Source: Microbacterium sp. BLY
Lineage (GTDB): Bacteria > Actinomycetota > Actinomycetes > Actinomycetales > Microbacteriaceae
Length of the DNA stretch: 64,000 nt
Assembly: GCF_017939615.1 (NCBI RefSeq)
Contig: NZ_JAGKSR010000001.1
Coordinates: 2,232,001 to 2,296,000, forward strand
Direction of reading: 5' to 3'
The position numbers and the translations under genes are program-made. The notes under the pieces were generated by a model. The model did not search any database. It was not told where the DNA came from and saw only the letters and a program-made list of their open reading frames with translations. This document shows positions 9,084 to 19,306 of this stretch, in pieces. Positions within the stretch are counted from its first letter, which is position 1, and every line of letters begins with the position of its first letter.

Positions 9084-9656
9084 TCAGGCGGCGCGGCGCG
9101 GTCGTCCGGTGAGCCCGGCACGCTGCAGCAGCAGGTAGAGCTGGCAGCCGAGGCAAAACCCGAACGCGGCGTTGAGGAAGGCGGCGAGGAACGCGGCGGA
9201 CGTGGCGATCGGCAGGGCCCACGGCACTCCGGCGAGGTGGAGGACCAGTCCGAGGCCCACGACGAACAGGCCGACGCCCTGGGCGAATCGCGGCGGCCTC
9301 GGGTCCTCGAGCTCGGCGGGCGGTGCCAGACGAGGACGGACGAGACGGCGGAACAGGACGCCCCACGGCGCGGTCGTCGGTGACACGACGCCCCAGAGGA
9401 ACAGCAGTGCGATCAGAGCGGCGACGAGGAAGCCCGGGTCGAGTGCTCGCGCGGAAAGGCCGGACGCCGAGACCGCCCAGGTGCCGCCCCCGATGAACAA
9501 GAACCCCGACTGTGGCGACAGCGCGAACCAGCCGCCGGTGATCGACGCGGTCGAGATGCCGATCAGGGCCAGGAAGGTCGCGATGGCGAGGAGGAACGCG
9601 GTGATCGCGGCCGCGAAGCGGGGTCCGCGCGGATCGATGCCGGGTGTCGGGGTCAT
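9084..9656 (-). CDS. DUF4395 membrane protein with CLGC motif
   Basis: The 190-residue protein has about four membrane helices (around residues 15-40, 52-65, 75-95 and 125-165) and ends in [16 protein letters not shown]. The conserved C-x-x-C pair (Cys168, Cys171) sits at the membrane face, typical of DUF4395. The start is the ATG at 9654-9656; the frame stays open further upstream but would overlap the thioredoxin gene. It follows that gene by 20 bases, so the two probably form a redox pair in which one exchanges electrons with the other across or at the membrane. That partnership is inference. Confidence 0.82.
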   Translation of the reverse strand: MTPTPGIDPRGPRFAAAITAFLLAIATFLALIGISTASITGGWFALSPQSGFLFIGGGTWAVSASGLSARALDPGFLVAALIALLFLWGVVSPTTAPWGVLFRRLVRPRLAPPAELEDPRPPRFAQGVGLFVVGLGLVLHLAGVPWALPIATSAAFLAAFLNAAFGFCLGCQLYLLLQRAGLTGRPRRAA

Positions 9657-9676
9657 CGGATTCTCCAGACGGGGGC

Positions 9677-10090
9677 TCAGACGGCGGCGAGCGCCTGGGT
9701 CAGGCTTTCCCGGGACGGGACGCCGGCGAATCGCGCCCGGACGATCCCGGCGGCGTCGAGGACGAACGTGGTCGGCGTCTGCAGCACACGGTAGCGGGTC
9801 GAGAGATCGGGACGGTGAGTGAGGTCGACCTCGATGTGGATGATGTCGGCGTCCGCTGCGGCATACGAGCCGAGCAGGCGACGCACCTGAGGGCAGCGCG
9901 CGCACGTCTCCGTGCTGAACTGCACGAGGGTCGCGCCGGTCCCCAGCGTCACACCCTGCGCATCGGCGGGATCGAATCGCAGGCCTCCGCCGTCGCGACG
10001 ACGACCCTCACGCCGCCGGAGCATGAGGCCAGCGAGGAGGGCGAGCACGACGAGTGCGGCGACGGCGGTGAGGGCGAGTGCGGGGGACAC
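9677..10090 (-). CDS. Membrane-anchored thioredoxin-family protein (CARC active site)
   Basis: A 137-residue protein starting at a GTG (10088-10090). An N-terminal membrane helix ([19 protein letters not shown]) is followed by Arg-rich residues, which place the N terminus outside and the domain in the cytoplasm, or act as a stop-transfer. The thioredoxin fold then carries CARC (Cys63, Cys66), the cis-proline in [11 protein letters not shown], and a final helix. The Gly-Pro of classical thioredoxin is replaced by Ala-Arg, which suggests a different redox potential. It is in one operon with the DUF4395 gene and divergent from thyA. Confidence 0.85.
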   Translation of the reverse strand: MSPALALTAVAALVVLALLAGLMLRRREGRRRDGGGLRFDPADAQGVTLGTGATLVQFSTETCARCPQVRRLLGSYAAADADIIHIEVDLTHRPDLSTRYRVLQTPTTFVLDAAGIVRARFAGVPSRESLTQALAAV

Positions 10091-10204
10091 CCTTCGAGGG
10101 TACGGGCGGAGGATCAGGAGTGCCGCGATGTTTCCATCCGTGACGAGATGATCGCGTCGATCGCCGCCGCCTCCGCCGCGATCGGGGCGGGTATCCTGGC
10201 AACC

Positions 10205-11014
10205 ATGAGCGCCGCCGTCCCGACACCGTACGAAGACCTGCTCCGCGACGTGCTCGAGACGGGCACGCACAAGAGCGATCGCACCGGGACCGGGACCACG
10301 AGCGTGTTCGGGCGGCAGATCCGCTTCGACCTTGCGCAGGGCTTCCCCCTCATCACCACGAAGCGCGTGCACTTCAAGTCCATCGCGTACGAGCTGCTGT
10401 GGTTCCTGCGCGGCGACTCCAACGTCCGCTGGCTGCAGGAGAACGGCGTCTCGATCTGGGACGAGTGGGCGGACGAGGACGGCGACCTCGGCCCGGTGTA
10501 CGGCGTCCAATGGCGGTCCTGGCCGACACCGGATGGGGGCAGCATCGATCAACTGACGGAGGTCATCGAGCAGATCCGGCGGTCTCCCGACTCGCGGCGT
10601 CTGCTCGTCTCCGCCTGGAACCCCGCGGACATCCCGGACATGGCCCTCGCACCGTGCCACGCACTGTTCCAGTTCTACGTCGCCGACGGAAAGCTCTCCT
10701 GCCAGCTCTACCAGCGCAGCGCGGACATGTTCCTCGGCGTCCCCTTCAACATCGCCTCCTACGCGCTGCTGACGATGATGATCGCGCAGCAGGTGGGGCT
10801 GGAGCCGGGCGACTTCGTGTGGACCGGCGGGGACTGCCACGTGTACGACAACCACGTCGAGCAGGTGCGCGAGCAGCTCACGCGAGAGGCCTACCCGTAT
10901 CCGACACTGCGGTTCGCGCGGAAGCCGGACTCCATCTTCGACTACCGGTTCGAGGACTTCGTCGTCGAGGACTACCAGCATCACGCACCAATCAGGGCGG
11001 CGGTGGCGGTATGA
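10205..11014 (+). CDS. thyA: Thymidylate synthase
   Basis: A 269-residue ThyA that methylates dUMP to dTMP using 5,10-methylenetetrahydrofolate and yields dihydrofolate. The catalytic Cys151 is in [25 protein letters not shown], the [10 protein letters not shown] phosphate-binding arginines and [13 protein letters not shown] are all present. The start ATG at 10205 gives the standard length. The stop codon overlaps the start of dfrA by four bases (ATGA), coupling the two enzymes of the folate cycle. Confidence 0.97.
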   Translation: MSAAVPTPYEDLLRDVLETGTHKSDRTGTGTTSVFGRQIRFDLAQGFPLITTKRVHFKSIAYELLWFLRGDSNVRWLQENGVSIWDEWADEDGDLGPVYGVQWRSWPTPDGGSIDQLTEVIEQIRRSPDSRRLLVSAWNPADIPDMALAPCHALFQFYVADGKLSCQLYQRSADMFLGVPFNIASYALLTMMIAQQVGLEPGDFVWTGGDCHVYDNHVEQVREQLTREAYPYPTLRFARKPDSIFDYRFEDFVVEDYQHHAPIRAAVAV

Positions 11015-11487
11015 CCTGGGTCGGGCTCATCTGGGCCGAGGCGGCGGGCGGAGTGATCGGCGCCGAGGGCGGCATGCCCTGGCACGTGCCGGAGGACCTC
11101 GCGCACTTCAAGGAGACCACGCAGGGGGCACCGGTCGTCATGGGTCGCAAGACCTGGGATTCGCTGCCCGAACGATTCCGTCCCCTTCCTGGTCGCGACA
11201 ACATCGTCGTGACCCGCCAGCAGGACTGGACGGCGGAGGGCGCCCGCCGTGCGGCCACGGTGTCCGAGGCCGTGCGCGGCCAGGAGAAGGTGTGGATCAT
11301 CGGCGGTGCGGAGATCTTCCGTCAGGTGATCGCCGACGCCGACCGGCTCGAGGTCACGGAGCTCGACCTCGTGGTCGACGGCGACACGTTCGCTCCGCCG
11401 AAGACCGGGTGGCACGTGGTGGACGAGGGGGACTGGCAGACATCCCGCACCGGCGTTCGGTATCGCTTCCTGAGGTACGAGCGCTGA
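11011..11487 (+). CDS. dfrA: Dihydrofolate reductase
   Basis: The 158-residue protein reduces dihydrofolate to tetrahydrofolate with NADPH, regenerating the cofactor oxidised by Thy[32 protein letters not shown] contains the folate pocket, with Asp in [19 protein letters not shown] and [10 protein letters not shown] bind NADPH. It overlaps thyA by four bases at its start and its TGA overlaps the following ATG by one base. Confidence 0.96.
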   Translation: MTWVGLIWAEAAGGVIGAEGGMPWHVPEDLAHFKETTQGAPVVMGRKTWDSLPERFRPLPGRDNIVVTRQQDWTAEGARRAATVSEAVRGQEKVWIIGGAEIFRQVIADADRLEVTELDLVVDGDTFAPPKTGWHVVDEGDWQTSRTGVRYRFLRYER

Positions 11488-12248
11488 TGCCCACCGCACT
11501 GATCACCGGAGCCAGCGCGGGGCTGGGGGCCGAGTTCGCCCGTCAACTGGCACGTCGACGCGCCGACCTTGTCCTCGTGGCCCGCTCGGAGGAATCGCTC
11601 TCGGCTCTTGCGGGGGAGCTGCGGGGCGAGTGGGGAGTGGCTGTCGAGGTGCTCCCGGCCGATCTGTCGGAGGAGGCCGGCGTCGAGCGTGTGGCGGCGC
11701 GGCTCCGCGACCGGGACGACCCGATCGACCTGCTCGTGAACAACGCCGGGTTCGGGCTGCCGTTGCAGTTCGCCGACAACGACATCGAGGACGAGGTGCG
11801 GCATCTGCGTGTGCACGTCGAGGCCTCCATGCGCCTGATGCACGCGGCCCTGCAGACCATGCGGGGGCGGGGCGGTCGGATCATCAACGTCGCGTCGGTG
11901 GCCGGTTTCATCTCGCGGTCGACGTACTCCGCCTGCAAGGCCTGGCTCATCGACTTCAGCCGGTGGGCGAACACCGCATACGGCCCGGACGGCGTGAGCG
12001 TCACGGCGCTCTGCCCCGGTTTCACGCACACGTCCTTCCACGAGCGGATGGGTCTCGCGGTGGGCGAGGAGGGCGTGCCGACCTTCCTGTGGCTCGATGC
12101 CCGAGACGTCGTGCGCGAGGGGCTCCGTGACGCCGCGCGCGGCAAGGCCGTGTCCATCCCTTCACTGCGGTACAAGGCCGTCGTCGCCCTGACGAAGGTG
12201 CTGCCTCGGTCCCTCACCGCGGCGGTCGCCCGTCGGGGGCGGGTGTGA
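11487..12248 (+). CDS. Short-chain dehydrogenase/reductase (SDR)
   Basis: A 253-residue classical SDR. It has the cofactor motif TGASAGLG (residues 7-14), NNAG (85-88) and catalytic YSACK (Tyr147, Lys151), and belongs to the acidic DltE/YqjQ-like subgroup of oxidoreductases acting on unknown alcohols or ketones. It shares one base with the dfrA stop codon and so is the third gene of the thyA operon. The link to folate metabolism may be only transcriptional; a pteridine substrate is possible but unsupported. Confidence 0.88.
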   Translation: MPTALITGASAGLGAEFARQLARRRADLVLVARSEESLSALAGELRGEWGVAVEVLPADLSEEAGVERVAARLRDRDDPIDLLVNNAGFGLPLQFADNDIEDEVRHLRVHVEASMRLMHAALQTMRGRGGRIINVASVAGFISRSTYSACKAWLIDFSRWANTAYGPDGVSVTALCPGFTHTSFHERMGLAVGEEGVPTFLWLDARDVVREGLRDAARGKAVSIPSLRYKAVVALTKVLPRSLTAAVARRGRV

Positions 12249-12255
12249 CCCGCCG

Positions 12256-12647
12256 TCAGCGGAACATTCCGAGGCGGATCCCGGCGAGGGCGATCGCGGC
12301 GATCGTCTCGCCTTCCGTGATGCGGCCGTCGGCGATCATCCGCAGGACCTCGCTGAACGCCACCCACTCCACGGTGTCGATGCCCTCCTCCGCGCGGCTG
12401 TCGACCGCATCCTCGACGCGCTCGATCTCCCGGGCCAGGAAGACGTGCTCCGTGGCCTCCGCGAGCGATCGACGGTGACCAGGCAGACCCGGTCGTCGGC
12501 GTCCATCGCGACGATGAACACCGCCGGGTTCCGGACCGTCATGACGCCGTAGACGCCGCGGCCACCCGGTCCGGTGACGTCGTCCTCGCGGACGCGGATC
12601 CAGGCGTTCTCGTAGGTCGTGCGTGAGGCGTGCCTGATCCAACCCAT
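12256..12647 (-). pseudogene. Nudix hydrolase remnant lacking the Nudix box (deletion plus frameshift)
   Basis: Starting at ATG 12645-12647, the frame encodes MGWIRHASRTTYENAWIRVREDDV through RVCLVTVDR, the normal N-terminal half of an actinobacterial ADP-ribose-pyrophosphatase-like Nudix protein. At about 12461-12476 the homology jumps to another frame. That frame reads EATEHVFLAREIERVEDA through LAGIRLGMFR, the normal C-terminal part, ending at the TGA complementary to 12256-12258. The roughly 45-50 residues between, which carry the GX5EX7REUXEEXGU Nudix box, are missing, and 392 bases is not a multiple of three. The gene is therefore inactive unless the break is a sequencing error. Confidence 0.8.
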
Positions 12648-12726
12648 GGTGCGAGCCTACGACCGACAGGGGAGGAGGTCGCGTCGGCGTCCGCGGCAGC
12701 GGCATCCGACCCGATACGCTGGACGC

Positions 12727-13704
12727 ATGACGCACTCGGGCAACCCTTTCGGACAGGTTCTCGTCGCGCTCGTCACTCCGATGACGGCCGACGGCGAAGT
12801 CGACTGGCCCGCCGTCGAGAAGCACATCGATGACGTGATCACCGCGGGCGCGGACGGCATCGTCGTGACGGGAACGACCGGCGAGACCTCGACCCTGACG
12901 GACCCCGAGAAGCTCAAGCTCGTCGAGGTCGGCAAGTCCGTCTCGTCGGGACGCGCGAAGATCATCACGGGTGGCGGATCGAACGAGACCGCGCACGCCA
13001 TCGAGCTGTACAAGGCCAGCGAGAAGGCCGGCGCTGACGGCATCATGATCGTCACGCCGTACTACAACAAGCCGACCCAGGCCGGCATCCTCACGCACTT
13101 CCGGCTCGTCGCCGATGCGACCGACCTGCCGGTCATCCTGTACGACATCCCCGGCCGGACCGGCGTCCCCATCAAGTACGAGACCATCCTCCGGCTCGCC
13201 AAGCACCCGAACATCCTCGCGGTGAAGGATGCCAAGGGCGACTTCTCCGAGGTGAGCCGCGTGCTCAACCAGACCGACCTCATGTACTTCTCCGGTGACG
13301 ACGCGAACGTGCTCCCGCACCTGTCGATCGGCGCGACCGGTCTCATCGGCGTGACGGCGAACGTGGCCGCCGCCCCGTACCGCACCATCATCGACGCAGT
13401 GAACCGGGGCGACCTCGCCACGGCGACCGCCGAGCACAAGCGTCTGGAGCCGCTGGTCCGCGCCGTCATGACGCACGTCCCCGGCACTGTCGCGGCGAAG
13501 TACATCCTGCACGGGCTGGGGCGCATCTCCAGCCCGCGTGTCCGCCTTCCCCTCGTCGGCCCGGAGGAGTGGGAGGCCGCCCTCATCGAGGACGAGCTCG
13601 ATCTCGTCAGCGGCGTGCCGGGGGCGGACTTCTCGAACTTCCGGCCCGACCGCAATGCGGCCGCGGGCGGCGCCCTGCCGAAGGTGCACGGCACGACGCG
13701 CTGA
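12727..13704 (+). CDS. dapA: 4-hydroxy-tetrahydrodipicolinate synthase
   Basis: A 325-residue aldolase of the NAL/DHDPS family that condenses pyruvate with aspartate semialdehyde, the first committed step to lysine and diaminopimelate. Visible are GTTGE (residues 49-53), the catalytic Tyr in YDIPGR (Tyr139), and Schiff-base Lys167 in ILAVKDAKGDF. The ATG at 12727 gives family length. It lies 53 bases upstream of the RNase J gene, an arrangement common in actinobacteria. Confidence 0.96.
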   Translation: MTHSGNPFGQVLVALVTPMTADGEVDWPAVEKHIDDVITAGADGIVVTGTTGETSTLTDPEKLKLVEVGKSVSSGRAKIITGGGSNETAHAIELYKASEKAGADGIMIVTPYYNKPTQAGILTHFRLVADATDLPVILYDIPGRTGVPIKYETILRLAKHPNILAVKDAKGDFSEVSRVLNQTDLMYFSGDDANVLPHLSIGATGLIGVTANVAAAPYRTIIDAVNRGDLATATAEHKRLEPLVRAVMTHVPGTVAAKYILHGLGRISSPRVRLPLVGPEEWEAALIEDELDLVSGVPGADFSNFRPDRNAAAGGALPKVHGTTR

Positions 13705-13757
13705 GACGCGTCACCATGAACGAACGGACGCGTGGAGTGTCCGACTGAGGAGACAGC

Positions 13758-15434
13758 ATGTCCATTCCCCTGGCCGAACCGTCCGCTCTCGACGAAGGGA
13801 CGCTGCGGGTCATCCCGATCGGCGGCCTGGGGGAGATCGGGCGCAACATGACCGTGTTCGAGTACGCGGGCAAGATCCTGATCGTCGACTGCGGAGTGCT
13901 GTTCCCGGAGGAACACCAGCCGGGCGTTGATCTGATCCTCCCCGACTTCGAGCCGATCCGCGACCGCCTCGACGACATCGTCGGCGTCGTGCTCACGCAC
14001 GGGCATGAGGACCACATCGGCGCGGTGCCCTACCTGCTCCGGCTCAAGAGCGACATCCCGCTGATCGGCTCCGGCCTGACGCTCGCTCTCGTCGAGGCCA
14101 AGCTCAAGGAGCACCGGATCAAGGCCTTCACCCTCACGGTGAAGGAGGGCCAGCAGGAGAAGGTCGGACCGTTCGACCTCGAGTTCGTCGCGGTGAACCA
14201 CTCCATCCCCGACGCACTGGCGGTCGCGATACGCACCCCCGCCGGCATGGCTCTCGCCACGGGCGACTTCAAGATGGACCAGCTCCCGCTGGACGGCCGC
14301 ATCACCGACCTGCGTGCGTTCTCCCGCCTGGGGGAGGAGGGTGTCGACCTCTTCCTCGTCGACTCGACCAACGCCGACGTCCCGGGGTTCACCCCCACGG
14401 AGCGCTCCATCGGCCCGGTCCTCGACCAGGTCATCGGCAAGGCTCCGCGCCGGGTGATCGTCGCGAGCTTCTCCAGTCACGTGCATCGCGTGCAGCAGGT
14501 CATCGACGCGGCACACGCGCACGGGCGCCGAGTGGCCTTCCTCGGACGCAGCATGGTGCGCAACATGACCATCGCGGAGCAGCTGGGCTACCTCAAGGTG
14601 CCGGATGGCGTGCTGATCGACTTCAAGAAGGCGCGGGACCTCCCCGACGAGCAGATCGTCTACATGTCCACCGGCTCGCAGGGCGAGCCGATGGCCGTGC
14701 TGAGCCGCATGGCCAACATGGACCATGCCATCGAGGTGAGCGAGGGCGACACGGTCATCCTGGCGTCGAGCCTCATCCCGGGTAACGAGAACGCCGTGTA
14801 CCGCGTCATCGATGGGCTCACGAAGCTGGGCGCCAACGTCGTGCACAAGGCCAACGCGCGGGTGCACGTGTCGGGGCACGCCGCGGCCGGCGAGCTGCTC
14901 TACTGCTACAACATCCTCCAGCCGAAGAACGTCCTGCCGGTCCACGGCGAGTACCGTCACCTGATCGCGAATGCGAAGCTCGCGCAGGACACCGGGATCC
15001 CCGAGCAGAACACGATCATCGCCTCCAACGGCACCGTGATCGATCTGAAGGACGGTGTCGCGCGGGTCGCCGGTCAGCTCGACCTCGGGTTCGTCTACGT
15101 CGACGGCTCGACCGTCGGGGAGATCACCGAAGCCGATCTCAAGGATCGTCGGATCCTCGGCGAAGAGGGCTTCATCTCGGTCATCGTCGTCGTGGACGCC
15201 GCCACCGGGCGCATCATCTCGGGTCCCGAGATCCACGCGCGCGGTGTCGCCGAGGACGACGCGGTCTTCGACGACGTGGCGCCGAAGATCGTCGCCGCGC
15301 TCAAGGAGGCCTCGGGCAACGGCGTGCGCGACACGCATGCGCTGTCCCAGATCGTGCGTCGCACGATCGGTCGCTGGGTCAACCAGAAGCTGCGTCGTCG
15401 TCCGATGATCGTCCCCCTCGTCATCGAGGCGTAA
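13758..15434 (+). CDS. rnj: Ribonuclease J
   Basis: A 558-residue metallo-beta-lactamase/beta-CASP RNase that combines 5'-3' exo- and endonuclease activity in mRNA decay and rRNA maturation. The zinc-binding HGHEDH motif occupies residues 81-86, with further ligands in VNHSIPDA, ATGDFKMD and HVSGHA. The beta-CASP segment (VIVASFSSHVHRVQQ, MSTGSQGEP) and the C-terminal RNase J dimerisation domain follow. The start follows a GAGGAGA ribosome site. Confidence 0.96.
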   Translation: MSIPLAEPSALDEGTLRVIPIGGLGEIGRNMTVFEYAGKILIVDCGVLFPEEHQPGVDLILPDFEPIRDRLDDIVGVVLTHGHEDHIGAVPYLLRLKSDIPLIGSGLTLALVEAKLKEHRIKAFTLTVKEGQQEKVGPFDLEFVAVNHSIPDALAVAIRTPAGMALATGDFKMDQLPLDGRITDLRAFSRLGEEGVDLFLVDSTNADVPGFTPTERSIGPVLDQVIGKAPRRVIVASFSSHVHRVQQVIDAAHAHGRRVAFLGRSMVRNMTIAEQLGYLKVPDGVLIDFKKARDLPDEQIVYMSTGSQGEPMAVLSRMANMDHAIEVSEGDTVILASSLIPGNENAVYRVIDGLTKLGANVVHKANARVHVSGHAAAGELLYCYNILQPKNVLPVHGEYRHLIANAKLAQDTGIPEQNTIIASNGTVIDLKDGVARVAGQLDLGFVYVDGSTVGEITEADLKDRRILGEEGFISVIVVVDAATGRIISGPEIHARGVAEDDAVFDDVAPKIVAALKEASGNGVRDTHALSQIVRRTIGRWVNQKLRRRPMIVPLVIEA

Positions 15435-15441
15435 GTCAGGC

Positions 15442-15469
15442 ATCCCGGCGCGCGTCGCCGCGCCGGGAT
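15442..15469 (+). terminator. Hairpin after rnj
   Basis: ATCCCGGCGCG (15442-15452) pairs perfectly with CGCGCCGGGAT (15459-15469) around a six-base loop, seven bases after the rnj stop. There is no clear T-run, so termination may be incomplete or factor-dependent, as is common in high-GC actinobacteria. Confidence 0.6.
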
Positions 15470-15525
15470 CGGAGAATTCCGCGTGGTGACGCGGAGATGT
15501 CGGTCCTGGGTCGTACCGTGGAGGC

Positions 15526-18246
15526 ATGGCCAGGAGCAGCACCAAGACCGAGCGCGCCTCGACGAGCGCGCCGTCGCGCCCTAAGCGGCAGGCGGCTCCG
15601 AAGGCGCAGCCCGCTCCCAAGAAGTACATTGACGAGGCGGACAAGCCGCCCGTGGCCGCGCGCGCCTGGAACGGGCTCGCGCACGGCGTCGGCGGACTCT
15701 TCCGGGCCTTCGGGCCTGAGACGCTGCAGAAGGACGACCGCAGGGACGGATTCCCGTTTCTGCTGGTGATCCTGGCGGCGCTCGGCGCCGTCAACGAGTG
15801 GTTCTTCATCGGCAACGAGGTTGCTGCGAACATCAGCGCCTACTCGGTGGGGCTCTTCGTCGGCCGGGTGGCCTTCATCATGCCGGTGCTGCTGCTCTTC
15901 CTCGCGGGATGGCTGTTCCGGCATCCGTCGTCTGTGCATGACAACGGGCGTATCGGTATCGGCTTCGGGATGTTCGTCCTCGCCCTGGCGGGAATCTTCC
16001 ACGTCGCCGGCCCTCGTCCCCACCCGAACCAGGGCATGCCCGCGCTGAGCGAGTCGGGTGGACTGCTCGGGTGGCTCGTGGGACAGCCCTTGACCTACCT
16101 CACGGACATCCCCGCTTACATCGTCCTGGGGCTCCTGGCGGCCCTCAGCATCCTCATCCTCACCAAGACCCCGCCGAACCGCATCGGTGCGCGCCTCGGA
16201 GACCTCTACGCGTGGATGTTCGACGCGGAGCGCCCGGAGAAGCCGGAGAAAGACGCTGCGGCCGCGGTGGACGAGGCCGACAAGGTCGACGACCCGGACG
16301 TGCTGCCCTGGTGGCGACGAAACAAGACCGGCCGTGAGGAAGACCCCGACGAGGGGACGCTCGCCTCGGACGACATCACCGCGCTCCTGTCCACCACGGA
16401 GGCCACCCCCGCGTACGACCAGGCCGTGACGGTGGCGAACCCGTACGATGCGGCGACCGAGGTGCTCAGCGACGTCCGCTCGGTCACGGATGCCCTCGCG
16501 GAGCAGCAGACGACCGCGCTGCTGGACGACGAGTCCGACACCGGCGAGATGCCGGAGCTCCCCGGGCTGGACGGCTTCGGCACGGAGGGCCCCGGCGACC
16601 GCGGCCCGCAGGCGCCGGTCGCCCCGTACATCCTCCCGTCGCCCGGCGTGCTGTCCGAGGGACCGCCCTCGGTCGCCCGGTCCGAGGCGAACGACCGCAT
16701 CGTCGAGCAGATCACGAGCGTCCTCGATCAGTTCAAGGTCGACGCCAAGGTCACCGGATTCTCCCGCGGCCCGACGGTCACGCAGTACGAGGTCGAGGTC
16801 GGCCACGGCGTCAAGGTCGAGAAGATCCTGCAGCTCAGCAACAACTTCGCCTACGCGGTCGCCTCCAACGACGTGCGCATCCTGTCGCCGATCCCCGGCA
16901 AGAGCGCGATCGGCATCGAGATCCCGAACACCGACCGCGAGACGGTCGCTCTCGGCGACGTGCTGCGCTCGGCGGCCGCGCAGAAGAGCACGCACCCGCT
17001 CACGATCGGTGTCGGTAAGGACGTCGGCGGCAACTTCGTCGTCGCCAACCTCGCGAAGATGCCGCACCTCCTGGTCGCCGGATCCACCGGATCCGGTAAG
17101 TCCAGCTTCGTGAACTCGATGATCACCAGCCTGCTGATGCGGGCTCGCCCCTCCGATGTGCGCATGGTCCTGATCGATCCGAAGCGGGTGGAGCTCACGA
17201 GCTACGCCGGCGTCCCGCACCTGATCACCCCCATCATCACGAACCCGAAGAAGGCCGCCGAGGCGCTGCAGTGGGTCGTGAAGGAGATGGACATGCGGTA
17301 CGACGACCTCGCGTCGTTCGGGTTCCGTCACATCGACGACTTCAACCGCGCCGTGCGTGCGGGTGAGGTGGACGTGCCGCCGGGCAGCGAGCGGGTGCTC
17401 AAGCCGTACCCGTACCTCCTGGTCGTGGTCGACGAGCTCGCGGACCTGATGATGGTCGCCCCGCGCGACGTCGAGGATTCGATCGTGCGCATCACCCAGC
17501 TCGCCCGAGCGTCCGGGATCCACCTCGTGCTCGCCACGCAGCGCCCGAGCGTCGACGTCGTCACCGGCCTCATCAAGGCCAACGTGCCCTCGCGGCTCGC
17601 CTTCGCGGTGACGAGCGTCACGGACAGCCGCGTGATCCTCGACAGCCCGGGTGCCGACAAGCTCATCGGCCAGGGTGACGCCCTGTTCTCGCCCATGGGT
17701 TCGTCGAAGCCGTTCCGTCTGCAGGGCGCGTGGGTCGACGAGAAGGAGATCGACGCAGTCGTCAAGCACGTCACGCGTCAGGCGCGTCCGGAGTATCGCG
17801 CTGATGTGCAGGAAGCCATGGAGCCGGCGAAGAAGAAGGAGGTCGACGAAGACATCGGCGACGACCTCGAGCTTCTTCTCGCGGCGGCCGAGCTCATCGT
17901 CTCCTCGCAGTTCGGCTCAACGTCGATGCTGCAGCGCAAGCTGCGGGTCGGCTTCGCCAAGGCCGGACGCCTGATGGATCTGCTCGAGTCGCGGGAGGTC
18001 GTCGGCCCGTCCGAGGGATCGAAGGCGCGTGACGTGCTCGCGACGCCCGAGCAGCTGCCGCAGGTCATGGCGAAGCTCCGCGGCGAGGACGTACCGTCCG
18101 TTCCTTCGGCCCCGGCCGCTCCGACGGCTGCGGCCGCCGCGCTGCCGTCGTCCGAGCGCGATCCGCTGGAGGCCCAGTACGACGGTCTCCCGGTGGTGGA
18201 GTCCGAGGGCGATGAAGACGCCTGGGGCCTGACAGGACGAGACTGA
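15526..18246 (+). CDS. ftsK: FtsK/SpoIIIE-family DNA translocase
   Basis: The 906-residue septal motor pumps chromosomal DNA during division. Residues 1-65 are basic. Four membrane helices follow (about 68-88, 105-135, 145-165 and 180-215), then an acidic linker to about 385. The cytoplasmic motor has Walker [10 protein letters not shown] (near 520), Walker [11 protein letters not shown], and the [13 protein letters not shown] loop. A C-terminal gamma winged helix ([28 protein letters not shown]) binds polar DNA motifs. It is the first gene of the ftsK-pgsA-cinA overlap cluster; its TGA overlaps the pgsA ATG by one base. Confidence 0.96.
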   Translation: MARSSTKTERASTSAPSRPKRQAAPKAQPAPKKYIDEADKPPVAARAWNGLAHGVGGLFRAFGPETLQKDDRRDGFPFLLVILAALGAVNEWFFIGNEVAANISAYSVGLFVGRVAFIMPVLLLFLAGWLFRHPSSVHDNGRIGIGFGMFVLALAGIFHVAGPRPHPNQGMPALSESGGLLGWLVGQPLTYLTDIPAYIVLGLLAALSILILTKTPPNRIGARLGDLYAWMFDAERPEKPEKDAAAAVDEADKVDDPDVLPWWRRNKTGREEDPDEGTLASDDITALLSTTEATPAYDQAVTVANPYDAATEVLSDVRSVTDALAEQQTTALLDDESDTGEMPELPGLDGFGTEGPGDRGPQAPVAPYILPSPGVLSEGPPSVARSEANDRIVEQITSVLDQFKVDAKVTGFSRGPTVTQYEVEVGHGVKVEKILQLSNNFAYAVASNDVRILSPIPGKSAIGIEIPNTDRETVALGDVLRSAAAQKSTHPLTIGVGKDVGGNFVVANLAKMPHLLVAGSTGSGKSSFVNSMITSLLMRARPSDVRMVLIDPKRVELTSYAGVPHLITPIITNPKKAAEALQWVVKEMDMRYDDLASFGFRHIDDFNRAVRAGEVDVPPGSERVLKPYPYLLVVVDELADLMMVAPRDVEDSIVRITQLARASGIHLVLATQRPSVDVVTGLIKANVPSRLAFAVTSVTDSRVILDSPGADKLIGQGDALFSPMGSSKPFRLQGAWVDEKEIDAVVKHVTRQARPEYRADVQEAMEPAKKKEVDEDIGDDLELLLAAAELIVSSQFGSTSMLQRKLRVGFAKAGRLMDLLESREVVGPSEGSKARDVLATPEQLPQVMAKLRGEDVPSVPSAPAAPTAAAAALPSSERDPLEAQYDGLPVVESEGDEDAWGLTGRD

Positions 18247-18821
18247 TGACCATTCCCCGGCAGCTTCCCAATGCCATCACGGTGGCGCGCATCCCGCTCG
18301 CAGTGGTGTTTTTCATCCTGTTGCTCCTGGGAGGCACGTACGGCCTCTCCGATCTCACCGTGCGCTGGGTCGCGGGCATCCTCTTCGTCGTCGCGATCTC
18401 CACCGACTGGGTCGACGGCTATCTCGCCCGCCGGTACGACATCGTCAGCGATTTCGGCAAGTTGTGGGATCCGATCGCGGACAAGCTCCTCACCGGGGCC
18501 GGATTCGTGGGACTCGCGATCCTGGGCGAGGTCTCGTGGTGGATCGTCGTGATCATCCTCGTGCGCGAATGGGGGATCACCGTCCATCGCCTCGTCGTCG
18601 CCAGCGAGCACGTCGTGGCGGCCGCCTGGATGGGCAAGATCAAGACGGCCTTCCAGGGCGTCGCCCTCGGCTGGGCTCTCCTGCCGCTGCATGTGTTCAT
18701 CGGGCTCGGGCCGTGGACCGTCGTGACGGCCGTCCTCATGGTCATCGTGCTCGTGCTCACCGTCGTCAGCGGGATCGACTACATCGTCGCGCAGGTGCGC
18801 GGCGCCCGTCGCGCCTCATGA
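18246..18821 (+). CDS. pgsA: CDP-diacylglycerol--glycerol-3-phosphate 3-phosphatidyltransferase
   Basis: A 191-residue integral membrane enzyme that makes phosphatidylglycerol-phosphate. The full CDP-alcohol phosphatidyltransferase signature is present at residues 58-80: DG, two residues, AR, eight, G, three, D, three, D (VDGYLARRYDIV then SDFGKLWDPIAD). There are about five to six membrane helices. PgsA is favoured over PI-phosphate synthase because of its position before cinA, a conserved actinobacterial arrangement. It overlaps cinA by four bases. Confidence 0.9.
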   Translation: MTIPRQLPNAITVARIPLAVVFFILLLLGGTYGLSDLTVRWVAGILFVVAISTDWVDGYLARRYDIVSDFGKLWDPIADKLLTGAGFVGLAILGEVSWWIVVIILVREWGITVHRLVVASEHVVAAAWMGKIKTAFQGVALGWALLPLHVFIGLGPWTVVTAVLMVIVLVLTVVSGIDYIVAQVRGARRAS

Positions 18822-19306
18822 GCGACGCGACCGCGTCGGCGGTCCTCCAGGCGTTGCGCGCCCGGGGCTGGACGCTCGGAGTCGCGGAGTCTCTCACCGG
18901 GGGCGCCGTGTCTTCCGCGCTTGTCACTGTGCCGGGCGCTTCCGCGGTGCTCCTCGGCGGTGTCGTCGCGTACGCGACGCCGGTCAAGCACACGGTGCTG
19001 GGGGTCGATGCGGACCTCCTGCGGCGACACGGCCCGGTCCACCCGGAAGTGGCGAGGCAGATGGCCGACGGCGTGCGCGAGACGGTCGCGGTCGATGGAC
19101 GCGCCGCGGACGTCGGTGTGTCGACGACAGGGATCGCGGGGCCGGAGTCGCCGGACGGACAACCGGTGGGTACTGTCCACGTCGGCGTCGTGACGCCGAC
19201 CTCGAGCCGCACAGCGCGGTTCGTCTTCGCGGGCGACCGCGACGCCGTGCGGGCGCAGTCCGTGGACGCCGCCTTGGAGGCGCTGCTCGCAGCACTGCGG
19301 GAATAG
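18818..19306 (+). CDS. CinA C-terminal-domain protein (nicotinamide-nucleotide amidohydrolase)
   Basis: The 162-residue stand-alone CinA C-domain probably deamidates nicotinamide mononucleotide (PncC-type activity). GVAESLTGGAVSSALVTVPGAS, VVAYATPVKHTVLGV, and STTGIAGPESPDGQPVGTVHVGV are typical. The N-terminal MoCF-like domain of full-length CinA is absent, as is normal in this gene context. The start overlaps the pgsA stop (ATGA). Confidence 0.92.
   Translation: MSDATASAVLQALRARGWTLGVAESLTGGAVSSALVTVPGASAVLLGGVVAYATPVKHTVLGVDADLLRRHGPVHPEVARQMADGVRETVAVDGRAADVGVSTTGIAGPESPDGQPVGTVHVGVVTPTSSRTARFVFAGDRDAVRAQSVDAALEALLAALRE

Noticed and set aside
13062..15833. A 923-codon minus-strand open frame opposite dapA and rnj
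   Set aside because: It has the same antisense composition bias, and both plus-strand genes have complete catalytic motifs.
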